This document shows positions 10,606-20,701 of a stretch of 61,496 bases of DNA, in pieces. How positions within the stretch are numbered: position 1 is the first letter of the stretch; every line of letters starts with the position of its first letter. The notes beneath the pieces are model-generated. The model did no database searches. It was not told where the DNA came from and was given only the letters and a program-made list of their open reading frames with translations. A program made the translations under genes and the position numbers. Source of the DNA: an uncultured Rhodobiaceae bacterium (GTDB lineage: Bacteria; Pseudomonadota; Alphaproteobacteria; Rhizobiales; TMED25); the NCBI GenBank assembly GCA_913030915.1, contig CAJWEW010000006.1, positions 1 through 61,496 of the forward strand, read 5' to 3'.

Positions 10606-11771
10606 TATTTTTGAAGAAGTTCGTGACCCAACTCGTCAATTTCATTTACCCCAAGAAGTGCCATATCTCTATCTATTTCTTCTTTCAATAAATTAATGGC
10701 GTGTGTAACGCCGGCTATCCCGGCTATTGAAGCCGCATAGAGAAATGGTCTTCCAATAAAGACGAAATCGGCTCCTAAAGCAAGAGCTTTAATTACATCA
10801 GTACCCCTTCTAAAGCCACTATCTACGAATAATTTACAGTCACCTTTTATATACGGCCGGATATTTTCAAGGGCTTTAATTGAGGATATCGCAGAGTCTA
10901 GCTGCCGACCACCATGGTTTGAAATTATAATAGCATCTGCACCTAAATTGATAGCTTTGAGAGCATCTCCCTTATTCAGAATACCTTTTACAATTAAATT
11001 ACCGTCCCAGAGTTTTCTAATTTGCTTCAAGTGTTCCCAGTTTAGATTTGACCTTTTACCAAAATCTCTGTTTATTGACGCAGAAAACACTGGCTCACCT
11101 CTTTCTGCTAGAAAATTTTCAAAGTGCGGCATGCCATGTTTAAATATCGTTTTCAGAAAAGTATTCATGGACCAATTTGGGTGTGTTAAGCCTTGATAAA
11201 GTAGACTAAATGATGGCCTGAGTGGCGTCGAAAAACCATTTCGAAGATTATTCTCTCTCCCTGCCAAAACCGCAACATCAACAGTTAAAACGAGCGTCTC
11301 AAATCCAGCTTTTTTTACCCGCAAAACAAGATTTTCAACCTTATCATGCTCTCCAGGGAGATATGCCTGAAACCATGTCCCAGGCGCTAACTTAATTATT
11401 TCCTCCATTGGAATTAAGGATGAGCCACTGATAACCATTGGGATATTCATTTTTTGTGCTGCATCAGCTAAAATAATATCTCCTCTGTATGCGGCAAGCG
11501 CACTCACACCCATAGGTGAAATACCAAAAGGAGCATCCCATTGCCTACCAAATATCTCAGTTTTCGTGGATCGCTCAGACACATTTCGAAGAATATTTGG
11601 CACGAACTTATAATTTGCAAAATCTTCAGCGTTATTGCGCAGTGTATGGTTTCTTTCAGCTCCGCCAGCTACGTATCCAAATACAGGTTTTGGAAGATGT
11701 TTTTTTGCGTGGACTTCGAGATCTTCAAGAGCATAAATTTTATTTAAAATACTTGGCTTTTTTCTAGTCAT
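10602..11771 (-). CDS. FMN-dependent alpha-hydroxy-acid oxidizing enzyme (LldD/glycolate oxidase-like)
   Basis: VFGYVAGGAERNHTLRNN; ISNHGGRQLDSAISSIKALENI; VDSGFRRGTDVIKALALGADFVFIGRPFLYA. Confidence 0.9.
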   Translation of the reverse strand: MTRKKPSILNKIYALEDLEVHAKKHLPKPVFGYVAGGAERNHTLRNNAEDFANYKFVPNILRNVSERSTKTEIFGRQWDAPFGISPMGVSALAAYRGDIILADAAQKMNIPMVISGSSLIPMEEIIKLAPGTWFQAYLPGEHDKVENLVLRVKKAGFETLVLTVDVAVLAGRENNLRNGFSTPLRPSFSLLYQGLTHPNWSMNTFLKTIFKHGMPHFENFLAERGEPVFSASINRDFGKRSNLNWEHLKQIRKLWDGNLIVKGILNKGDALKAINLGADAIIISNHGGRQLDSAISSIKALENIRPYIKGDCKLFVDSGFRRGTDVIKALALGADFVFIGRPFLYAASIAGIAGVTHAINLLKEEIDRDMALLGVNEIDELGHELLQKY

Positions 11772-11862
11772 AAAACAGTGGGTTATTTTGATATATAGGG
11801 GTTAACAACTTCGTTGTTTATGATATAATAATTCTTTATTAAAAAATAGAAAAAATATTTAT

Positions 11863-12426
11863 ATGTTTGATATTGATAAATTTATTCAAGAATGTGACAG
11901 CAGAATTGAAAAGAAGGATAATCACAAGGCAGTGATTGATATCCTCTCAAGGGCAGTTGAGAACCCAACAGATCTTTTTAGTTATTTTGGCGAACCAACG
12001 CAGGGTGGAATTCAAAAAATATACCAATCAGAGAAGTTTTCAATACTTAATGTTGTTTGGACTCCAAATATGACAATTATGCCTCATAACCACAATATGT
12101 GGGCGGCAATTGGTGTCTATTCTGGTAGAGAGGATAATATATTCTGGCGTAAATTAGATAACAGAGAACATGGAAAGATTGAGGCTGCAGGGGCAAAATC
12201 CCTAGAAAAGCACGATGCAGTTCCGCTAGGTAGTGATATCATTCACTCAGTAATTAATCCCACAAACAAATTCACATGTGCACTGCATGTCTACGGCGGA
12301 GATTTTTTTGAAACACCGAAAAGTGAGTGGGATACAGAAACACTTGAAGAGGCGGAGTATAAAGTTGAGCATTCTCATAAGATTTTTAGGGAAGCAAATA
12401 AAAGAGCTGAACTTGATCTAAAATAA
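11863..12426 (+). CDS. Cysteine dioxygenase-like cupin metalloenzyme
   Basis: MPHNHNMWAAIGVYSGREDNIFWRK ... IHSVINPTNKFTCALHVYGGDFF. Confidence 0.65.
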   Translation: MFDIDKFIQECDSRIEKKDNHKAVIDILSRAVENPTDLFSYFGEPTQGGIQKIYQSEKFSILNVVWTPNMTIMPHNHNMWAAIGVYSGREDNIFWRKLDNREHGKIEAAGAKSLEKHDAVPLGSDIIHSVINPTNKFTCALHVYGGDFFETPKSEWDTETLEEAEYKVEHSHKIFREANKRAELDLK

Positions 12427-12431
12427 GCATA

Positions 12432-13421
12432 TTATATATCAACTATTTCTCCCATTTCACCAGACTTTACAATTGCTTCGAAAATCTCGATATTTGCTAT
12501 CATCTCCTCCGGTGTAATTGGGTAATCTTGACTATTGACGCAGGCGTCGTGCCATAATTCAAAATTTTCTAAGACTGTATTCGTATGTGGATGCGTTGTA
12601 ATAATCCTCTCGCCTCCTTGCTTACAGAAGACTAATTCACCCGGATCGTCGTGTTCAAAGTTATTAATCTCTCTAGCCTCAATCCAACCCTTATCTCCAA
12701 ATACAGTATATCTTCCATAAAATGGAGTAGCAATTGAGACTGAAACTATACCAGTAATACCATTACTAAACTCAATATTAGCCGACATAGTATCGATGCG
12801 AGGCTTTTCATAGGCAATGCTAGACATTGTTGAATAAACCCTCTTGGCTCCACCAAACATATGAACCATAAAATCTGTCAAATGAATACCTCTAGCAGTA
12901 AAACCACCTCCAGGGGCATCTTTTGGATTAAATCTCCAATTATCCTTACTCAGATTATCAAATAAATCATGACTAAAGTTAGTTTCGACATGCAGTACCC
13001 TGCCAATATCTCCGCGAGCTACATGATCAAAAAGACTCTTCATTGCCGGCTCAAATCTTCTTTCGTGACCAAGTCCCAATACAATTCCATTCTCCTTACA
13101 TGATCTGATGGCTTCCCTTGCATTTTCAGAGTTTAAGCAAAGTGGTTTTTCACAAAAAATGAATTTACCAGCTTTAGCTGCATCAATTATATGGGTGTGA
13201 TGAAGACGATTTGGCGTTGCTAAAATTACACTGTCTATGCTCGCATCAGACAAAACCGACGCATAACTATTGCGAAGCTCGATATTATACTCAACACCAA
13301 ATTCTTTGAGCTGTGATAAGTCTTGATCCACACCGCATACAACATTTATTTTTTTGCTTTTAGCAAGATTTTTTACAATTACCTTACCCCACCAACCAAG
13401 TCCAACAACAGCAGCTCTCAT
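12432..13421 (-). CDS. Gfo/Idh/MocA family oxidoreductase
   Basis: MRAAVVGLGWWGKVIVKNL, FCEKPLCLNSENA, GGGFTARGIHLTDFM; ATG at 13421 preferred over listed GTG at 13433. Confidence 0.88.
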   Translation of the reverse strand: MRAAVVGLGWWGKVIVKNLAKSKKINVVCGVDQDLSQLKEFGVEYNIELRNSYASVLSDASIDSVILATPNRLHHTHIIDAAKAGKFIFCEKPLCLNSENAREAIRSCKENGIVLGLGHERRFEPAMKSLFDHVARGDIGRVLHVETNFSHDLFDNLSKDNWRFNPKDAPGGGFTARGIHLTDFMVHMFGGAKRVYSTMSSIAYEKPRIDTMSANIEFSNGITGIVSVSIATPFYGRYTVFGDKGWIEAREINNFEHDDPGELVFCKQGGERIITTHPHTNTVLENFELWHDACVNSQDYPITPEEMIANIEIFEAIVKSGEMGEIVDI

Positions 13422-13452
13422 ATTAATCCTCACGTGTAATTTTTTTACGTAA

Positions 13453-14670
13453 TCACAATTTCTTCTTTAATAGTAATAATAGCGTAATCAATGATATAAT
13501 ACCAAGTATTGAAAAAATTATCAGTGTATTTTCAATACCAAAAAAATCCCCAATTACGCCCATAAAAATTGCACTTACTGCGGCAAGACCAATGACAAGG
13601 ACTACCCATAAACTCATGACCCTACCACGATATGTGTCATTTAGCTCTAATTGGACTACCGCTTGAAGATCAATACCATTTATTGTCATTGAGAAGCCAA
13701 CGATAAAAATAGAAATCAGCGCGAGTGACCAACTACTTGACATCCCAAGAGTAATTATTGCAAGCAAACCAAGAAATGATGTGAAATAAACCCTAAAAGG
13801 GATACCTTTTTCTTGATCCTTTGATCTCCTCATCGCGATAAATATTGCTGCGACAAGAGCTCCTGCGCCTGCAGTAGCCATAAGATGACCTAGACCCTCA
13901 GGTCCCACATTATAAACACCCCCTGCTAGGGCTGGAAGAATTTCAACAGTTCCCCTCGCAAATAAGGAAAAGACAGCAGTAATTGCGCATGCTTCAAAAA
14001 TTATATTATGATTAATTGCGAACCTTGCACCATCTAGAAACTCTAGTAATATATTCTTTTTTTTACCTGGTTCTCCATCTTTTTTGGATACACTGATAGA
14101 TACTAAGGTTAACGGCATAGCAATAAGAAATAAAAAATTAATAAATATTGTTATTTCAAAACTTAGAACCTGTATCAATAATCCAGCAAGCGCAGGTCCA
14201 ATCAGCCTTGCTGAATTAAAATTGATACCATGAACAGCAATCGCATTCGCTAAGTTATTTCTATCAATTATTCGTGGCACAAGTGTCATACGCGTTGTCC
14301 GATCTGCTGATGTAAAAATACCAATGACAAGCGCAATAAGACTTAAATTATATATACTTAATAGCTTAAAATTGTAGAGGAACCATAAGATAAAAACAGT
14401 GATCGCAATTATTGACTGAGTGTATATGGCGAATTTCTTTATGTTCACCCTATCAATAACAACACCAAAAAATGGACCCGCAATTATAGTTGGGGCAAAT
14501 AATAAAAATGATAAAAAACCAACCCAAGTTGCAAGATTTGTTAATTCCCATGCTAGCCAACCAATAATGACTCGGTTAATCCAAATTCCGTTCATTGCAA
14601 AAAAATTGCCAGCGGTATATTTTTTAAACTCGCCACTTTTTAATGATGGAAAATTGAGTGATAAATACAT
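13453..14670 (-). CDS. MFS transporter (MFS_3/EntS-like)
   Basis: ~12 hydrophobic segments; NGIWINRVIIGWLAWELTNLATWVGFLSFLLFAPTIIAGPFFGVVIDR; ELNDTYRGRVMSLWVV. Confidence 0.82.
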   Translation of the reverse strand: MYLSLNFPSLKSGEFKKYTAGNFFAMNGIWINRVIIGWLAWELTNLATWVGFLSFLLFAPTIIAGPFFGVVIDRVNIKKFAIYTQSIIAITVFILWFLYNFKLLSIYNLSLIALVIGIFTSADRTTRMTLVPRIIDRNNLANAIAVHGINFNSARLIGPALAGLLIQVLSFEITIFINFLFLIAMPLTLVSISVSKKDGEPGKKKNILLEFLDGARFAINHNIIFEACAITAVFSLFARGTVEILPALAGGVYNVGPEGLGHLMATAGAGALVAAIFIAMRRSKDQEKGIPFRVYFTSFLGLLAIITLGMSSSWSLALISIFIVGFSMTINGIDLQAVVQLELNDTYRGRVMSLWVVLVIGLAAVSAIFMGVIGDFFGIENTLIIFSILGIISLITLLLLLKKKL

Positions 14671-14823
14671 CCTGTATTCTTATTTAGACTTTTTGTGCGA
14701 TTATTGAATTATTCAATAATATTTAAATTATGTGTTTCAAATAATTTGTTTTTATCCTATAAATTATACTTAGTAAATTAATAATTATGTTCAAAATATT
14801 TTGTGTTAAAGGGGGGAAACATA

Positions 14824-16035
14824 ATGCGTACACCGAGATTAAACAGAGACGGGCATCAATGGATTTATGACTGGATTGTAAAAGAAACAGGACGTGTATT
14901 TCATTGGGATGAAGAGGGTCGTGAGCTTCCAGGAACAGTAAAGAGTCATGGTCAAATATCGAAACATCTTGGTAGGCAGGCTCAAAGACTTGAAAAAGTC
15001 GCACAAGAAGAAGAGCAAGCGGGTCATACATCGACTGCATTTGACTTATACTACAGAGCATCAGCTAAGTTTGCAGCTGCTCAACATCCAGTATTAGAGA
15101 CGAACGATGAAAAGAAATATTTACACGGTCGATGCATAGCGAACTTTGAGAAAGTTATCGAACTCGCCCCTTATACAATTGAAAGAGTGGAAGTGCCATT
15201 CGAGGATATGCAGCTACAATGTAATTTTTTCTTATGTCCTGGAGTAGATGTCGCACCAACAATGATTTTTATTCCAGGATGTGACATGACCAAAGAGATG
15301 TGGCCAGATCCAAAAGTAGTTGAAGCGCACGCACGTGGTATGCATTTACTTGTTATTGATGGACCGGGACAAGGTATGAGTAATATCCGAAATCAAAAAT
15401 TAACACATGGTAATTATGAGAGAGCAGTTCTCAAAATTGTTGATTGGCTCGAAACAAGACCTGAGGTCGATAAAGATAAAATAGGCATCTTCGCAGTCTC
15501 AATGGGATCGCATTGGGGTCTCGAAGTTGCAGCATCTGGAGATCCAAGAATAAAAGGCGTTGTTGGACCCTGGGCTTCTTACCTTGATAAATATTACATA
15601 TTAGATACATTTTCACCGAGATATAAACAATTATTTGGATACTTAACTGGAGCAAAAAGTGAAGATGAGCTCGACAAGATTGTTGCACAAATGACAGTGG
15701 AAGGAAGAGAAAAAGATATTAAATGTCCAATTCTACTAACTGTTGGTGAATATGACTCTAGAAGTCCTGTCGAGCTTGTTTATAATTTCTACGAGAAGGT
15801 AAAATCACCTAAAGAGTTGTGGGTCTACGAGGATACATACCATCAAGCGGTTATGTTCAAGGGTACCGGACAAGATAGACATGACTGCCATATGATGTGC
15901 ATGGATTGGTTAGTTGATGTATTTAACGGTAAGATTAAAGCGGGTCATGATAAGAAAATGTTCCTCCGTACTAATGGGAGCGGCCCTAATAGCAAGCAAG
16001 GTGAAAACAAAGATGCTCTTCACTGGTGGGAGTAG
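14824..16035 (+). CDS. alpha/beta hydrolase (DUF1100/FrsA- or pseudooxynicotine hydrolase-like)
   Basis: ATG at 14824 after AAAGGGGGGAA; MIFIPGCDMTKEMWP, LLVIDGPGQGMSN, IGIFAVSMGSHWGLEVAA, LLTVGEYDSRSPVELVYNFYE. Confidence 0.78.
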   Translation: MRTPRLNRDGHQWIYDWIVKETGRVFHWDEEGRELPGTVKSHGQISKHLGRQAQRLEKVAQEEEQAGHTSTAFDLYYRASAKFAAAQHPVLETNDEKKYLHGRCIANFEKVIELAPYTIERVEVPFEDMQLQCNFFLCPGVDVAPTMIFIPGCDMTKEMWPDPKVVEAHARGMHLLVIDGPGQGMSNIRNQKLTHGNYERAVLKIVDWLETRPEVDKDKIGIFAVSMGSHWGLEVAASGDPRIKGVVGPWASYLDKYYILDTFSPRYKQLFGYLTGAKSEDELDKIVAQMTVEGREKDIKCPILLTVGEYDSRSPVELVYNFYEKVKSPKELWVYEDTYHQAVMFKGTGQDRHDCHMMCMDWLVDVFNGKIKAGHDKKMFLRTNGSGPNSKQGENKDALHWWE

Positions 16036-16105
16036 ATATTCTGCATGATACTGTAAAAAAGATCTGTTTAATAATGTAAATACGTCAATTAGGAGATAAT
16101 GTGAT

Positions 16106-17194
16106 ATGACTCAACATGATATTGAATTAAAACCATATGGACCAACTGCAGGACGAGAACACCCAGCAGGACCAGCAAAAAGACCAAAAACCCTGACTGT
16201 TGACCTTCACAATCATATGCGAACTCCGGAGTCAGATGCTTTGGTAAAACCTCACCTACCCCAGGACTTTCATCCTTCAGTTGGTGTTGCAAGTGATTTA
16301 ACAAAACAAGTAAATAAAAAACAATCTGAAGATCGTGAAATACCATTTACTGATATCAATGTAAGACTTGAGCAAATGGATAAATCATTGCTGGATGTAT
16401 CGGCACTATCTTGTTCACCACAACAATTTTTTTATATGGTTGATAAAAATCTTTGTGCTGAGTCTGCAGAAATAATAAATAATAATATCGCGGCGACTGC
16501 AAAAACAAATCCTAAGAGGCTCGTTGGTCTTGGAACTGTTCCGTTACAAGATACTGAACTTGCAATTAAAGAACTAGATAGATGTGTCAATGAACTTGAT
16601 TTCAGAGGTATACAAATCGGTGCACGGGTGGGAAAAGAAGAGCTTTCAACGGAGAGACTGGAGCCTTTTTGGAAGAGGTGCGAGGAGCATGATATTCTAA
16701 TATTTATTCATCCATCATCATTCTACAGTGATCGCTTTGGTGAGCATTACATGCTAAATGTGATTGGGAATCCTCTTGATACAACAGTTGCTATCCACTA
16801 CTTGATATTTGATGGCGTTATGGAAAGATACCCAAATATCAAATTTTATCTATCACATGGTGGGGCATTTCCAGCTAGCTATGCAGCCCGCATGGATCAT
16901 GTATATGGCGCAAGAATTGACGGTCGACAAAAAATTTATAAAAAACCATCTACTTACCTAGAAAAGTTCTACTTTGACACTCTAGTTTTTTCAGTCGATC
17001 AATTAGAATTTTTAATAAAAAAATATGGAGCTGACCATGTGGCTATCGGGACAGACTATCCGGCTGATATGGCAGAGCATGACCCAGTTGAACACGTATA
17101 CCAAGTTGAAAGTATAACAGAAGAGGAACGAGAGAAAATTTGTGGATTGAATGCCTTAAAGCTACTTAATCTGTCAGAATCAGATTTTAAGTAA
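16106..17194 (+). CDS. Amidohydrolase-2 family protein (ACMSD-like decarboxylase/hydrolase)
   Basis: VDLHNHMRTPE, ILIFIHPSSF, IKFYLSHGGAFPASYAARMDH, VAIGTDYPADMAEHDPVEHV. Confidence 0.85.
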   Translation: MTQHDIELKPYGPTAGREHPAGPAKRPKTLTVDLHNHMRTPESDALVKPHLPQDFHPSVGVASDLTKQVNKKQSEDREIPFTDINVRLEQMDKSLLDVSALSCSPQQFFYMVDKNLCAESAEIINNNIAATAKTNPKRLVGLGTVPLQDTELAIKELDRCVNELDFRGIQIGARVGKEELSTERLEPFWKRCEEHDILIFIHPSSFYSDRFGEHYMLNVIGNPLDTTVAIHYLIFDGVMERYPNIKFYLSHGGAFPASYAARMDHVYGARIDGRQKIYKKPSTYLEKFYFDTLVFSVDQLEFLIKKYGADHVAIGTDYPADMAEHDPVEHVYQVESITEEEREKICGLNALKLLNLSESDFK

Positions 17195-17223
17195 AGAAAC
17201 AGAAAATTCTCTCTTTAAATTAA

Positions 17224-18426
17224 ATGCTTAAAGATAATCTAAACGAAATATCAGTAGTATCTAATAAAGATGCAAACGAGCGCGCTTTATCTCTTATCCC
17301 TAAGATTAGAGAAATCAAGAGTAATATCAAATCATCTGATACCAATGTTCCCACATACATATTAGACTTACTTCACCAAGAGGGCTTATTTAGATACTTT
17401 CAGCCAAGACAATGGGGTGGATGGGAGCTAGATTTTGAAGCATGGTTCGATATTCCTGAAATAATTTCTCGAGCAGATTGCTCGACTGGCTGGATCGTTG
17501 CTAATATGGCCTCACATCACAGGACTCTTGCAGTATTTGATGAAAGAATTCAAAAAGAAATATGGGATGATAATCCAAATGCTCTGATCGCTGCAGGAAA
17601 TATCTATCAACAAGGAAGCGCAAAAAAAGTAAAAGATGGTGTAATCCTTACTGGATTGTGGAATTTCTGCTCTGGGATTGAGATTTCAGATTGGTCTTTT
17701 TTTGCTTTCATGCTGGATGACAATGGAACAAAAGATTGGCACCAGTGTATTCTTCATAAAAGTGAATATGAAATCTTAAATGATTGGGATACCTATGGTA
17801 TGAAGCAAACTGGTAGCTGTTCAGTTAAAATTAATGAATTATTTGTACCCGAGTATAAGTTACAATCATTCTCTGTAAACCGAGATGGCCATACATTCAA
17901 AGGTGTAGATCTAAATAAGAATTTAATGTATCAAATTCCTACAGCGTCAATTGGCGGGCACGGACTTGCCGGGTGCGCAATTGGCGGTGCCCAGTTATGC
18001 CTTGATTTACTTCTAGAATGGATCGAAAAAAGGTCAACTAGCACTTCAAATATGAAAATGTCAGATATCCCAACAATACATAACAGGTTGGGAGAAATTG
18101 CGTCCAGAATAGACGCTGCGAGACTTATATTAAGAAATGACTGTATTGAAGTTGAAAGACAAATGCATGAGAATGGACAAATTTCAACAAATAATAAACT
18201 AAAATATAAGAGGAATGCAGCTTATGCAGTCAAAATAACTCTGGAGTCTGTGTCTATCATGCAGCAGGTTTGTGGAGCAAATGGTATATACAATGGATCC
18301 CCTATAACAAGTGCGCTAATGGACGTCCAGGCTTGCTCATCTCATATTCACTTCAACCAAGATATGCAGTTTTCACAGTGGGGTAGAAATCTACTAAAAA
18401 ATGATTTCCAAAGCCTAACCTTATAG
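17224..18426 (+). CDS. Acyl-CoA dehydrogenase-fold flavin-dependent monooxygenase/hydroxylase (HsaA-like)
   Basis: FQPRQWGGWELDFEAWFDIPEIISRADCSTGWIVANMASHH ... SCSVKINELFVPEY ... C-terminal HINFNQDMQFSQWGR-type helix. Confidence 0.75.
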   Translation: MLKDNLNEISVVSNKDANERALSLIPKIREIKSNIKSSDTNVPTYILDLLHQEGLFRYFQPRQWGGWELDFEAWFDIPEIISRADCSTGWIVANMASHHRTLAVFDERIQKEIWDDNPNALIAAGNIYQQGSAKKVKDGVILTGLWNFCSGIEISDWSFFAFMLDDNGTKDWHQCILHKSEYEILNDWDTYGMKQTGSCSVKINELFVPEYKLQSFSVNRDGHTFKGVDLNKNLMYQIPTASIGGHGLAGCAIGGAQLCLDLLLEWIEKRSTSTSNMKMSDIPTIHNRLGEIASRIDAARLILRNDCIEVERQMHENGQISTNNKLKYKRNAAYAVKITLESVSIMQQVCGANGIYNGSPITSALMDVQACSSHIHFNQDMQFSQWGRNLLKNDFQSLTL

Positions 18427-18437
18427 AAAGGCAGCGC

Positions 18438-19601
18438 ATGCAATTACCGTTTGATCAATCTAAATTAGATAAATTACTGGATGATCACGGTATTGATTTC
18501 TTAATTATAAATGATAAGAATACAGCCCAATATTTATTAGGTGGGTATAAATTTTTTTTCTTTGCGCAAAAAGACTCAATTGGTATTAGTCGTTATTTAC
18601 CAACTATTGGATACCCAAAAGGTAGGCCTGAAATGGCATTCTACATTGGACACATGTTAGAAGGTCAACAGCAAGAAGTTGAGTCATTATGGATTAAAGA
18701 CATAAAGAATATACAATGGAATACCAGTCAAGCGGGGCATGAAGCGGCAAAGAAAGTGATTGAACTCGGGTATTCGAAAAAGAGAATTGGAATTGAGCTT
18801 TGTAATACACCAACAGATACATACATTGCTCTCAAGAAAAATCTTCCAGATGTTGAATTTGTTGATGTGCTAGTTTTGATGCAAGAGCTGCGTTCAGTCA
18901 AAACAGACCAAGAGCTTGAGTTGTTAAAAAAGGCCTCAGATAATATTACTGCTTGCATGAAAAAGGTCATGACAGTGACAAAACCCGGTGCAGATACGTA
19001 TTCAATTGCCCAAGCGCTAAAAGAAGAAGAAACAAAATTAGGTATGAATTTTGAGTACTGCCTTGTAGCTGCTGGAAAATCATATAATCGTACCCCTTCA
19101 AAAAAACTTTCTTGGAATAAGGGTGAAATTCTATCGCTCGACTCAGGCGCAAATCTAAAAGGTTACCTTGGTGACTTGTGTCGAATGGCGGTGATGGGTA
19201 AACCTTCAAGCAAGATGCGGGACTTACTATCACAAGTCCGCGCAATTAATGACGCCCCTCGTTCTGTGATTAAATCTGGAATAACGGGTAATGAAATAAT
19301 AGAAGCAGCAAATCACGAGATATCAAAGTGTGATAAAACTCTCAATTTTAAATTTGTTGCTCATGGTATGGGCATGATCCAACATGAAGCGCCCCACATA
19401 TATGATAAAGGTGTCATACCATACCCTGCCCCTTACAAAGATAAATCTCTCGAGTCAGGAATGGTGTTATCCATTGAAACTGATCTCAAATATGATGATG
19501 TGGGGTTTGTTAAACTAGAAGATACTGTGGTAATCAGAAATGATGGATTTGAAGCCTACGGTGATGATATCCGTGATTGGGTTTGTAATGAGAACGTCTA
19601 A
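18438..19601 (+). CDS. M24 family metallopeptidase-like protein
   Basis: ILSLDSGANLKGYLGDLCR / AHGMGMIQHEAPH / LSIETDLK / VKLEDTVV metal-ligand pattern. Confidence 0.83.
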   Translation: MQLPFDQSKLDKLLDDHGIDFLIINDKNTAQYLLGGYKFFFFAQKDSIGISRYLPTIGYPKGRPEMAFYIGHMLEGQQQEVESLWIKDIKNIQWNTSQAGHEAAKKVIELGYSKKRIGIELCNTPTDTYIALKKNLPDVEFVDVLVLMQELRSVKTDQELELLKKASDNITACMKKVMTVTKPGADTYSIAQALKEEETKLGMNFEYCLVAAGKSYNRTPSKKLSWNKGEILSLDSGANLKGYLGDLCRMAVMGKPSSKMRDLLSQVRAINDAPRSVIKSGITGNEIIEAANHEISKCDKTLNFKFVAHGMGMIQHEAPHIYDKGVIPYPAPYKDKSLESGMVLSIETDLKYDDVGFVKLEDTVVIRNDGFEAYGDDIRDWVCNENV

Positions 19602-19674
19602 GATTCCAAATTAATTACTCGTTCTATATACCTTAAGAAAAATACCAAAAAACTATGTTTATTTTCTTATCTAC

Positions 19675-19697
19675 TTGCAAATCATTCTTAGTTGCAT
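19675..19697. promoter_or_regulatory. Putative Fur-family (Fur/Mur/Zur-like) operator
   Basis: TTGCAAATCATTCTTAGTTGCAT, interrupted dyad TGCAA-N11-TTGCA just upstream of metal ABC transporter gene. Confidence 0.5.
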
Positions 19698-19709
19698 TAT
19701 ATTTACAAG

Positions 19710-20669
19710 ATGTTGAGAATAAAAATATGTTTCAAATTATTTGTACTTACACTTCTTGCAATGTGTGCCCAGTGGTCCGCAGTCTACGCAAATGAGAAGC
19801 CAAATGTTGTTGTCACCACAGGAATGATTGCTGATGCAATATCAAACATTGCAGATGACCTCGTCAATATTAAAGTTCTTATGGGTTCTGGTGTAGATCC
19901 GCACGCCTACAGACAAACAAGATCGGATATTGTTGCGCTAGCAAACGCTGATTTAGTTTTATGGAATGGTCTTTATCTTGAAGCGCAAATGGAAGAATTT
20001 CTATTAGAGCTTGCCAATGACAGACCTGTCGTTGCTGTTGCTGAGAGGGTGCCAAATAATTTGCTGATAGGTTCAGATGAATATGACGGACGTTACGACC
20101 CACATCTTTGGATGGATCCAAGTATTTGGTCCTATGTCGTGTTAAACGTGAAAGACGCTCTCATTGAGATTTTACCAGAAGCAAAAACTAGAATTAGCGA
20201 TAATACTGCAACTTACCTAAAAGAAGTCGAACAGCTTCAAGATTACGCAAACAGAGTTCTTGCGTCCGTTCCACAAAAAAACCGTATACTATTAACTTCT
20301 CACGACGCATTTAATTACTTTGGACAAGCATACGGCTATAATGTTATCGGCATTCAGGGTATTTCAACGGAGTCTGAAGCTGGTTTAAAGCGCATGTCTG
20401 AACTTGTAGATTTAATTATAGAAAAGAATGTTCAAGCTGTATTTGTTGAAACTTCAGTTAGTGACCGTAATATTAGGGCATTAGTTGAGGGGGTCAGAGC
20501 CAAGGGGTATGAAGTTAGCGTCGGGGGTGAGCTATTTTCAGATGCGATGGGTGAGCCTGGCAGCTATGAAGGAACATATATTGGTATGATTGACTCAAAC
20601 TCTACAACAATTGCAACTGCACTCGGTGGTGATGCACCGACTGCTGGTATGTTAAATAAAATCAACTAA
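19710..20669 (+). CDS. Mn/Zn ABC transporter substrate-binding protein (TroA/ZnuA family)
   Basis: Signal peptide MLRIKICFKLFVLTLLAMCAQWSAVYA; GVDPHAYRQTRSD, DPHLWMDPS, GISTESEAG, LFSDAMGEPGSYEGTY; ATG at 19710 preferred over TTG at 19692. Confidence 0.9.
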   Translation: MLRIKICFKLFVLTLLAMCAQWSAVYANEKPNVVVTTGMIADAISNIADDLVNIKVLMGSGVDPHAYRQTRSDIVALANADLVLWNGLYLEAQMEEFLLELANDRPVVAVAERVPNNLLIGSDEYDGRYDPHLWMDPSIWSYVVLNVKDALIEILPEAKTRISDNTATYLKEVEQLQDYANRVLASVPQKNRILLTSHDAFNYFGQAYGYNVIGIQGISTESEAGLKRMSELVDLIIEKNVQAVFVETSVSDRNIRALVEGVRAKGYEVSVGGELFSDAMGEPGSYEGTYIGMIDSNSTTIATALGGDAPTAGMLNKIN

Positions 20670-20701
20670 AATGGTAGTTCTGTATATTTATAGCTTCTTG
20701 C

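Noticed and set aside
12432-13433. GTG start at 13433 for the oxidoreductase
   Set aside because: ATG at 13421 begins directly at the conserved MRAAVVGLGWWGK dinucleotide-binding motif; the extra four codons are not needed.
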